Positions 25,401-33,071 of a stretch of 64,000 nucleotides of DNA are shown one piece after another (within the stretch, counting starts at the first letter, position 1; every line of letters starts with the position of its first letter). The stretch lies in NCBI GenBank assembly GCA_016841205.1, contig JAENZP010000013.1:1-64000 (forward strand). Reading direction: 5' to 3'. The notes under the pieces are model-generated. The model did not search any database. It saw nothing but the letters and a program-made list of their open reading frames with translations, and was not told where the DNA came from. The DNA is from Desulfoscipio geothermicus. GTDB taxonomy: Bacteria > Bacillota > Desulfotomaculia > Desulfotomaculales > Desulfallaceae. Made by a program: the position numbers and the translations under genes.

Positions 25401-28400
25401 CGTTCCTGTTTGTATTAAGAGTTGGAAACTTGCTGTATTTAAACCTTTGTGGTGAATAGAATACCGTTTCAGGCTTGCAATATGGAAACGCGCTCCAGCC
25501 ATCCCATTCACTATAGTCTGCATGGAAGCCCTGGTTCTCTTCAATGATATAATAATCCACCACCTGCGGCGGGCTAAGACTGGTATTAGTATATTCATAG
25601 TCCGTAAGATATTCGTGGTTGTAATACACGTTTCCATTCTTATCGTGCTGCATGGCAGCGGTAATTCTCTTGTGCTGCAGATTCATGCTGGCAAGGTCTG
25701 TTTTTGCGTAATCTTCGTCGTCGTCATAATGCAGGTCTGTATCGGATTCAACTTGCAGCTTGGAATGTACAATCACAGATTCATTTGTTTCCGGAGGTAC
25801 CTCTACCTCTACTTGGAAGGATGAAATATCATCCTTGTTGAAGCTATCCAGGTTAAAAGACCATTTCCTGTCACTTATGATACTATCCGGTTGTGTGTTG
25901 GACGACTTTAATTTACCCCCCTGGGTTACCTCCACTTCCAGTTTAGTACTGCGAGACTTGCCCTCACCATTGTTTTCCACCTTAATATTACCCTGTATGA
26001 TCACCGATTCAACTCCGGGTTTTCTGGCATTCTTGGGGAACTCCGATGTTACCTTCAGGTTTGGGGGTTTTACTTCTGTCACAGCCGAGACGCTTTTGGT
26101 AAGATCTGAATGGTTAGGTACACTTACGTTGGCCGTATTGGTTATCCTGTTACTTTTATTATTCATAATTGAAATAACCTTTACACAGATATTTATAACG
26201 GCCTGCTGACCAGGACTCATTGGGTTGGCGTCACTCCAGCTGATAACATCACCTTTCTTTGCTATTGTTCCTCTTGAGGCCGTGGCATTAATATATTCTG
26301 TGCCTTCCGGGACATTATCCGTAAGAATGGGACTGATTGCCTGCTGCCCACTATTCTCAACAATTATGGTATAGGTCAGAACACTGTCCAGTTCCGCTTC
26401 CGTCTGATCAACCGATTTAAATACCGATATATCGGCGTTTTCTCCGTTATTCGAATAGAAACAGCAGCTTGCCCGCGCCTCATTATCCAAAAGATTGTCT
26501 TCCTGGGTCGACGTACTTACTCGCGCTACGTTTTCGACACATATCCTTGATCCCTTATAAACACCTTCTTTTAGCCGTGTAGTTACAATGTATGTCTCCT
26601 GTGTTTCCGGCAGCACCGTCCCTACATTCCAAGTAACCGTATGCTTTTCACTGTCATAATTGAAGCCTTCCGGAACTGCCTGCACAAATTCCACGACAGA
26701 AGGCAGCTCATCGGTGACAACTACTTCCCCTACACTGCCCGGCCCGTCATTGCCCCAAGTCAGCGAGTGAATGCATTCCAGCTCGCCATCTTTTTCATTC
26801 TGCTTATTTATCCACAGATTGCACTCAGGCGCTACAATATTAACCTCAACATTTTCGGCAGTATCATTCGTATTATCCGGGTCTAAGCCGCCGGAAATTT
26901 CAACTCCGGCATCGTTAGACAAGGTTCCGGTATAACTTTCAAATGTATCGACCGTAACTGTAACCTGGCGCTGACCTGAAGCAGGGATATTATTGATATC
27001 GAAGATAACCTTATTGCCGTCGATTCTGAAACTGTCTCCTCCACCACAAGAAGCATCCATACTCTCAATTGCCTCCAGAGGTGTGATAGTGTCTGTAACG
27101 GTGGCATAGGCAGGACCGTCAGGCCCGTTATTAGTAACGGTTATTGTGAAAGATGCTTCCTGCCCTGCGGTAACATCCCCACTACCTGTTCTTTCATTTT
27201 CAATAGAAATATCGGAGGTAATACCTTTACTGAGGTCTTCATCCAAAATTGATACAAAAATATCATTGGGACCTCTTAGCGTTACTTCTTCTGTTACTGG
27301 AAAATCATTTGAATCTGTCCTTCCCGCAGCATAGATCCTGCCGGACAAACTGGGAGCCATAGCATTGATATAATCACTATCAGTTCCTCCCAGATAGGTA
27401 GCTCCGAGCTTTTCCATGTCCGGAACAGCCAGTTTCACAATAAATCCGTCCACTCCACCGTTGTATGTTTTATCGAAAGCATTATCCGTTACGGAAAAGT
27501 TGCTATTATCCGTCCAACCGGATAGGTAAAGAGCGCTGTTTGCCTTCAAGATTGTCCTGGTATGAGAATGGCCTGCAATGTACTTTTGATCTGCAGAAGA
27601 TAAATCCGGGTCCATTCTAACGGCATATGACACCGGAACAATGTCATTTCCTTGTTGGGTTGTTGTTTCCATCGCAATAAACAGGTTATTTGAGCTGCTG
27701 TCATATACCATGCTGTACACACTGTCTTCTCCACCGGAATAGTGCCCGATATCAAATAAGGTGGAGGCTTGGACCTGTGAAAGGTCGTGATCAAACTTTG
27801 TTATAAAGGCAACCCCGCTGTAATCAACACTGGTTTGATAGGCGCCTGGCGTAACCGGGAAGGTGGTGTGACTCCAAGTAGTACCTCCCACATATATGCT
27901 TCCCCCGCTGCCAAAGGCAATTGAACGTGCATTTTCAGCAGATTTTGCGCCAAGATAAGTTAATGAGTTTATCTTTGACAAATCGGATCCTACTGATGCT
28001 ATAAAGGCATCACTCTTGCTGTCGGAAGGATCGTATGTTTTATCATAAGCATTATCGGAAACCGGAAGATCAGGTGAAAAGGTCGACCCTGCAATAAAAA
28101 TGTTGTCATTATCATCAATAGCCAAGGCTGCCGGATATTCAGTACCGGTCCCTCCCAAATAGCCCGCTGCAATCAGTATAGAAAGATCGGAAGACAGCTT
28201 TACCACTACAACGTCCTTTGAACCTCCGAATTCACTGCTTAAAGCTCCGGAGGTCACAGGGAAGTCGAAAGATGTAGTGTTCCCTGTGATAATAACACTG
28301 CCGCTACTATCCAATGCAAGGCAAGAGCCGTTATCCTCATCTCCGTTTCCTCCTATGTAACTAGATGCCACGATTTCAGAAAGGTCCGGCGTGAACTTTG

Positions 28401-29340
28401 TTACAATAAAATCATAATTTCCACCTGCGTGCGAATTATAAACAGCACCGTTAACAGTAGGATAATTATGAGACTTTGTTTTTCCGCCGACATAGACATA
28501 GCCATCCTGGTCAATAGCCACTGAACTGTTCCTCTCTTCATCCGTACCGCCCACCAAAGTTGAATAAAAGAGAGGATCTATGATAAGGTCATATTCCTTA
28601 TTCCAATCTTTATTGTCTATAAAAAAACCATAAACATTATTTTTGAATAGCTTGTATTCGATACCAACAGGATGTATCCCGTTTTGTATCCTCTGATATG
28701 CAATCGGTTTTGTAAAGAAGATTCCTCCTTCTGCTGTATTTATACCCAACTCTCCGTTTTCATTCACATAAACACGATCACAGCCGCTCAGTTTTATTTT
28801 TATATCGTCAGGGTTGCCCCCAGGGTGCACGGTAAATATCTTTTCAATGCCACAATCTCCTCCGGCTACAATGTCTAGATCAATATAATTATAGATATCA
28901 GCCATATTCACCCCATTATAGCTTTTTATACCTGAATAAGTTCCGTTTCCTTTAAAATAGCTGATGTATGTGCTTAATTTATTTATCCCTACCGGAATAA
29001 CAGGATTAATAGACTCCAAAGGGGTTTCTTTTAAAACAAATCCTTCGTTATTCGTTCCTTCAACAGAATAGATCAATTCACACTCTCTTGTTACAAAAAC
29101 GTCACCCTTGCCGGTACAGACGTAATACTTTACCTCATTAGATATTTGCCCTTTATTTTCAATAAAAAATATGCTGTTTCGGTCCATTGACAAATGCTCC
29201 AACGCATAATCTTCCTTTGCATTAATACTGGCAAATGTTTCTCCAGTAAAAAGCAAAGGTACAACTAAGAATAAAATCAACAATAAAGCCCTAACTTTTA
29301 GCACTATAGGGAACCCAACCCTCATTATTTCCGCACTCAC
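22453..29340 (-). CDS. Giant S-layer-anchored surface protein (SBBP, DUF11, Fn3, SLH)
   Basis: A 2,295-residue exported protein. Order: signal peptide (RALLLILFLVVPLLF, cut near TFA); a DUF7948-like domain about 50-260 (FFIENKGQISNEVKYYV); seven-bladed-propeller SBBP repeats about 260-690, each like GGTDEERNSSVAIDQDGYVYV; three DUF11-type adhesive repeats about 705-1080; a long carbohydrate-binding-like middle; a plastocyanin-like stretch near 1720-1790; one Fn3 domain about 1805-1900; a GGGGSGG linker; and three SLH domains from about 2105 (FEDVARHWARRDIALL; FIDVKDTDWYYEFV; FNDSAQAAPWAKDSL). SLH domains bind pyruvylated wall polymer. The GTG at 29340 and the ATG at 29325 are both possible starts; neither has a strong Shine-Dalgarno. 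No frameshift was seen. Confidence 0.9.
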   Translation of the reverse strand: MSAEIMRVGFPIVLKVRALLLILFLVVPLLFTGETFASINAKEDYALEHLSMDRNSIFFIENKGQISNEVKYYVCTGKGDVFVTRECELIYSVEGTNNEGFVLKETPLESINPVIPVGINKLSTYISYFKGNGTYSGIKSYNGVNMADIYNYIDLDIVAGGDCGIEKIFTVHPGGNPDDIKIKLSGCDRVYVNENGELGINTAEGGIFFTKPIAYQRIQNGIHPVGIEYKLFKNNVYGFFIDNKDWNKEYDLIIDPLFYSTLVGGTDEERNSSVAIDQDGYVYVGGKTKSHNYPTVNGAVYNSHAGGNYDFIVTKFTPDLSEIVASSYIGGNGDEDNGSCLALDSSGSVIITGNTTSFDFPVTSGALSSEFGGSKDVVVVKLSSDLSILIAAGYLGGTGTEYPAALAIDDNDNIFIAGSTFSPDLPVSDNAYDKTYDPSDSKSDAFIASVGSDLSKINSLTYLGAKSAENARSIAFGSGGSIYVGGTTWSHTTFPVTPGAYQTSVDYSGVAFITKFDHDLSQVQASTLFDIGHYSGGEDSVYSMVYDSSSNNLFIAMETTTQQGNDIVPVSYAVRMDPDLSSADQKYIAGHSHTRTILKANSALYLSGWTDNSNFSVTDNAFDKTYNGGVDGFIVKLAVPDMEKLGATYLGGTDSDYINAMAPSLSGRIYAAGRTDSNDFPVTEEVTLRGPNDIFVSILDEDLSKGITSDISIENERTGSGDVTAGQEASFTITVTNNGPDGPAYATVTDTITPLEAIESMDASCGGGDSFRIDGNKVIFDINNIPASGQRQVTVTVDTFESYTGTLSNDAGVEISGGLDPDNTNDTAENVEVNIVAPECNLWINKQNEKDGELECIHSLTWGNDGPGSVGEVVVTDELPSVVEFVQAVPEGFNYDSEKHTVTWNVGTVLPETQETYIVTTRLKEGVYKGSRICVENVARVSTSTQEDNLLDNEARASCCFYSNNGENADISVFKSVDQTEAELDSVLTYTIIVENSGQQAISPILTDNVPEGTEYINATASRGTIAKKGDVISWSDANPMSPGQQAVINICVKVISIMNNKSNRITNTANVSVPNHSDLTKSVSAVTEVKPPNLKVTSEFPKNARKPGVESVIIQGNIKVENNGEGKSRSTKLEVEVTQGGKLKSSNTQPDSIISDRKWSFNLDSFNKDDISSFQVEVEVPPETNESVIVHSKLQVESDTDLHYDDDEDYAKTDLASMNLQHKRITAAMQHDKNGNVYYNHEYLTDYEYTNTSLSPPQVVDYYIIEENQGFHADYSEWDGWSAFPYCKPETVFYSPQRFKYSKFPTLNTNRNGRIITKVSALSSQFKPEVYSGYDDYVEGFYKCKVKVRYKLSNMDEYIEEEITRSYAVPLYAPDIVFPESGQMCLGESIPLKGTGMPGKDLKIKAKYFNYAETESYEETFTGKVDDDGKFELTIPYKSTGPVEISARVKMGDRYSSYSKTVRLTETTAHWCSQMTYWEYNRNGKTYRYKFRDKDNGKLSNSNWVIPDASSAENYLYLYVCCDDPYEVKVVVDGIKAEFVRKEGKYYIFKTGAAHQVNIRVVCNESELIAAVYDLDSSGGVLIDPDGYVYDSALGWGNIVEGASVTCMVYDYDTWRQWPAHLYENQINPQVVGSDGYFAFFTPPGRYYLQVENPEPYQDWRSNELIVIDEIVHRNVPYTGLPEKDPVVIINASTGGLESEEGEDLTTMTIDPGQVVEWVAQVPENATPDDITQFTIHPVIRIESVMDPEKDKRAFDSGMLEPFSRYRYKFTYPGAYDYYYIHEDTVNKGTITVTGEYSEADTQIPTTPENLNAELSDRNKIILNWTASADDTGVTGYKVYRCTLPDESFIYVGFTNELVYYDEELLYSTAYQYYITAVDAAMNESRSSDKAAVTTEAAPSTGGGGSGGKISTTPVITTATGILTGKEMKIIEQTAEYTRMLIPDDLLQAQIDTGHTSLEINLEDIDDTIILEFSKEQLALILQKLTEVRLVTKYGKLTIPADSFPQGEKIELSLGRCLQDVLLPAGARRITETVEFTTGRKLLKAATICLNYSASNISADEEVFFFVSNSPWRPLPVKPHNETFELEITDSTKYLLTAVKIGFEDVARHWARRDIALLNLQDIISGVSKDKFMPDRAITRAEFAAILVRALGLKRGTGENTFIDVKDTDWYYEFVQTAYENGLVSGYGCDKFGPADKVTREQAMAILVRATSITGLKMELETGEAEKLLAGFNDSAQAAPWAKDSLAACVKVGLISGKDSKTLAPGDETTRAEVVVLIRRLLEMSQKISLKGNC

Positions 29341-29514
29341 TTTCTATAAAATTTTTTCATGTAAACTAATATAAAAGCTGTATTTCCCAGCAATTTTTTC
29401 TATTAGAGCTGTTTTATGCATGTTTCAAGGTCCACATTTCTGCTCCACCTCAAATTTTGTTAAAATTTTGCTTATATATTTACCAGTAAATTAACCAGTT
29501 GTTGTGATATACGG

Positions 29515-29922
29515 GTGCAAACAACCTTAACAATTGAAAAACTGAGCCTCAAAATCGAGGTAATGGTATTAATTACCATACCTTCTGTTTTTCTATGCTG
29601 CGAGAATAGAGTCACCATACTGATTACCAGGAGAAACGTTGATAGGGCAATCAAAGGAAAGCTTAGAAGCTTCAATCCGGAAACATTTTTGCAAAAGTTT
29701 ATCGCTCGTTGTGTTATCGATGTTTCTATAAAAATGGGCATCCTAGGCAATGTTAATGATTTCTCTGTTGCTTTTGACAGCACTACTTTTTATTCCAGCG
29801 CCAGCCCTACGGGATTAAGGTTTGTGATTGCCGAAAATAGGATAATCAATGGATTTTGTCTTTGCTTTTATGCTGTAGACAATTTCACCTTCATCTATTA
29901 TGTAAATATTTCCTTGTATTAA
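29515..29922 (+). pseudogene. Transposase fragment
   Basis: A 135-codon frame lacking a ribosome-binding site encodes RVTILITRRNVDRAIKGKLR, then NPETFLQKFIARCVIDVSIKMG, then NDFSVAFDSTTFYSSASPTGL. The FxVAFDxxxFYSxAS block resembles the first DDE aspartate region of IS1634/IS1182-like transposases. Similarity fades after about residue 115 and the remaining DDE residues are absent. It lies on the strand opposite the surface-protein gene, just upstream of it. The family assignment is tentative; that it is a decayed transposase is more likely than a working gene. Confidence 0.5.
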
Positions 29923-30090
29923 AAAAAGGGACAGCAAGGGATAGTATTAACAATAAGAATAGCGCCTTCACATTTATTCAATCTCTTTTCCAATTTTCAT
30001 TTTACTCACTCCCTTACCTCTTATTTGATAGTTAAGAACAGCAAATGCTGATCTGGGTTTGATTATTTTACTACAATGAGAACGCACATA

Positions 30091-30139
30091 AAACAACCCT
30101 TAGGGGTAGTTTTATAAAAACTACCTCTAAGGGTTGTTT
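30091..30139. terminator. Long inverted repeat, probable bidirectional terminator
   Basis: AAACAACCCTTAG-GGTAGTTTT pairs with AAAACTACC-CTAAGGGTTGTTT around the short loop TATA with one mismatch. Runs of A and T flank both arms. No intact gene lies within 750 bases on either side, so it is either a relic terminator or an end of a lost element. Confidence 0.55.
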
Positions 30140-30191
30140 CAAAGCTAACGCAAACCGAAATGTTAAATAAAAAAATTAGATCAAAATTGCA

Positions 30192-30302
30192 ATGGCTTGT
30201 CGAAATCGGTTTGGAAATTTGAAACTCGGTCAGGCTTCTATGGATTTATCCGGCGGTGAATCTCAACGTATCAAATTAGCCAAATACTTGCAAGGGCGCT
30301 AA
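30192..30302 (+). pseudogene. UvrA-like ABC ATPase C-terminal fragment
   Basis: A short frame reads KLGQASMDLSGGESQRIKLA and then KYLQGR before a stop. LSGGExQRxKLA is the ABC signature of UvrA-family ATPases, and xLGQxxxxLSGGE is the typical context in UvrA and its resistance-type paralogues. The preceding codons LVEIGL are in another frame, so a frameshift is needed. Only about 35 residues remain. Confidence 0.6.
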
Positions 30303-30317
30303 AGAACGAGTTCCAAT

Positions 30318-30570
30318 ACAGCGGCGTTGTAAAAAGCAGCTAATGGAATATTTAAAACACCGGGGCACAGACCTGGATCATGAATACCTGTTTGTAACTA
30401 TTGACAACAACCCCATAAGAAACCGCCCTATACAAGAACGATTAGAATTAATAACTGCCAAGGCCGGCTTAAACGGGGTAAAAATTTCCCCGCATATTTA
30501 GCATCATACCTTTGAAAGGTTATATATTTTAAATGGTGGAGACCCGTTTAGTTTTAAAAAACGGTGTAGG
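30318..30570 (+). pseudogene. Tyrosine recombinase C-terminal remnant
   Basis: The frame reads KQLMEYLKHRGTDLDHEYLF, then NRPIQERLELITAKAGLNGV, then KISPHI and a stop (TAG) where HTFRHTF is expected. It resumes as HHTFERLYILNGGDPFSFKK. This aligns with LKKYLRVRG...SPHTFRHTFAKLYIVRGGDPFSLQ of the intact integrase at 14673. The LGH and Tyr boxes are gone. It belongs to the same recombinase family as the remnants at 19925 and 32339, and the string NGGDPFS is shared with 19925. Confidence 0.75.
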
Positions 30571-31152
30571 GCCAAAGTAGCAAAGCAATGCTTGTTAACA
30601 GCGGCTTGTATGAATTTGAAGAAAGATAGCTAACTACCTAGGTAAAAACGGGTTCCCGCCTTTATCTGCTCTTTTGCGTTATGTTGTAGAGAGGTTAATA
30701 TCTAAAAAATTAGTTTAGTTCCGTTGCATTAGTAAAGCCAGGGCAAAAACCCTGGCTTTGTCATTGGCCTCAGCAGCCGTTGCTGCCCTATGGAATTACA
30801 CCACTATGAAAGAAATCCTGAAGGCTACACCACTGGCGGTAAAGAAAGCCAAGCACCCTAAAGCTGGTGAAAAGAATACAGCCATGTAGCGCTATAAACC
30901 AGCCATAAAATTTATGGATTGGTTTGAACCCGCCTGGTGTTATCTGAAGTGATACCGAGCAGCTGGTGTCAAAGGAATTTCACATGAGAGAATCCCTGCG
31001 CTCGGGAGCAACGTCTAAACTGCAGGTCTAGCTAGGGTACGGTACAGCGAGCGGTATGTAGATAAAATCCGGGGCCGTGCCCTTGGCAAAGTGGCTAAGC
31101 TATTGTATGGTGGTCAAAAGGGTACAATTGTGCTCGGGAAAATTCCGAAAGC
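30571..31152 (+). other. Non-coding stretch of decayed fragments
   Basis: No intact frame is present. A hairpin AAAGCCAGGG-CAAAA-CCCTGGCTTT lies at 30734-30759. Short translated pieces such as KPAIKFMDWFEPAWCYLK (about 30900) look like protein debris but I cannot name a parent. The segment ends about 20 bases before the DUF2829 gene's stop on the other strand. Confidence 0.5.
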
Positions 31153-31623
31153 CTAGTGAGTTCCTGGTTGTTTCGGCTTTTTCCTCGGTGGAAGTATCAC
31201 ATAATCCCCTGCAAGCATATCGGCCTGGTTGGGTACCCAGGGAATAAAGCGATATTCCGCCACTCTCATGCCGATAAACGGTAAAACAGAAGGAGTATTG
31301 GGCTTTTCAAGATCAGCGGAATTACCCTGAACTGCGCTTACAAGCTCCAACCACATTTCCTTATTGTTCCAACTGGCGCGGGTTACCATTTCCCCATGTA
31401 TCATGGCATCAAGAGCCAACGCAAAGGTTAGGTTATTTAACATGTGAAATTTCTTCTCGAATTCCCACTTTGGCACCCAGGTATTGAAACCATCCGGATC
31501 CTTAACAAAGTAACCTGGCTCGTCAGTAGGCTTTATTTTCCGGCGCAGTTTTTCCTCTGCTTCTTTAAGATTCATTGGCTCCGCATCTATAATCTTAACG
31601 CCAGAGTATTTTTCCATAATCAA
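31153..31623 (-). CDS. DUF2829 protein, Tad2-like (anti-Thoeris family)
   Basis: The C-terminal 100 residues match the phage DUF2829/Tad2 pattern: NLTFALALDAMIHGEMVTRA, then WNNKEMWLEL, then LPFIGMRVAEYRFIPWVPNQ and ADMLAGDYVIL. Tad2 proteins bind and sequester the cyclic signal made by Thoeris defence. The first 50 residues (KIIDAEPMNLKEAEEKLR; GYFVKDPDGFNTWVPKWEFE) resemble a separate small phage domain often seen on prophage genes, so this is a two-domain form. GGAGGG lies upstream; either the TTG at 31623 or the ATG at 31617 could be the start. The gene is intact between decayed mobile genes, so it is probably leftover phage cargo. Anti-defence activity is inferred from the family only. 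Confidence 0.75.
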   Translation of the reverse strand: MIMEKYSGVKIIDAEPMNLKEAEEKLRRKIKPTDEPGYFVKDPDGFNTWVPKWEFEKKFHMLNNLTFALALDAMIHGEMVTRASWNNKEMWLELVSAVQGNSADLEKPNTPSVLPFIGMRVAEYRFIPWVPNQADMLAGDYVILPPRKKPKQPGTH

Positions 31624-31869
31624 TTATCCCTCCTAATTAATAAAGATTTGGATTGTTTAATTACAAAAGCAAGTACCGCTCGCTAATGGTTATTAATGTG
31701 TACAACTATCTTACGGTTAATATTATAGGCAATGTTTAGTTGCTGTCAACTATTCTTGGCGCAAAATTTCGAAAAAAAAGTCAGTTGTTGTGTTTATATT
31801 TTGAACATTGTAGAAGGCTTTATTTTTTGCTCGATTTTACTAATATTTTAGTGGGATTTAGTAATTTAT

Positions 31870-32432
<563 letters not shown>

Positions 32433-32536
32433 GGAAAAAAATAAAAAAAAGAGCTCACCCTCCCCTTGGGGAACTTTCCTCACTGACCTACTTTATCACG
32501 ATGCGAAAAGTTAAGCATTTAGGTTTATCTTTTTCT

Positions 32537-32860
32537 TTATCTTCTTAATCTTTTCTCCATTATAATCCTGTACCTAATGGTAGTTTGTTCTAATCTCTTT
32601 TTGAGAGAATCTTTGACATCCATTTCTGTGCAATCATTAATTGAGTTTTGCAATGTTTCCATCTCTTTTTTTAATAAAACCTCATTGGGGGCCAATCCTG
32701 CATTTTTTAATATCGTATAGGCTAGCCGGTCTTCTGCCGGAACAAAAAGCATATTGTCGATTTTAATTCGCTTACCAGCCCCCGGTAAGTTTTTTAATTC
32801 CCCTTTTTGAATGGCCTCTCTAATTTTTGATTCTGCAATTTGGGTAAGCTTTCCGAACAT
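32537..32860 (-). CDS. DUF1992 (DnaJC28-like) protein
   Basis: A 107-residue member of the DUF1992 family, also called DnaJ homologue subfamily C member 28, of unknown function. The conserved core is visible: ESKIREAIQKGELKNLPGAG, then RLAYTILKNAGLAPNEVLLK. No J-domain HPD motif is present, as usual for bacterial members. The protein is short, charged and helical, and therefore likely cytosolic. The Shine-Dalgarno before the ATG is weak (AAGGCTGGTG). It stands alone between the mobile-element graveyard and the PEP-utilising enzyme gene, 210 bases from the latter. Confidence 0.85.
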   Translation of the reverse strand: MFGKLTQIAESKIREAIQKGELKNLPGAGKRIKIDNMLFVPAEDRLAYTILKNAGLAPNEVLLKKEMETLQNSINDCTEMDVKDSLKKRLEQTTIRYRIIMEKRLRR

Positions 32861-33071
32861 ATCTGATTCACCAGCCTTACATTATATAGCTCTTATTTTC
32901 CAGGTATTCATACGTGCATGAATTATCCTCCGATCTTAGTATCATTAATAAAAGCTAACGATTATAAGTGGTATTGTAATTAGTTAACATGCCTGCATAT
33001 CGAATATGGATGGTTAAAACGTTCTGTAATATTATAATTTTCAATATTGATCTACCCATAATGCTCATTAA

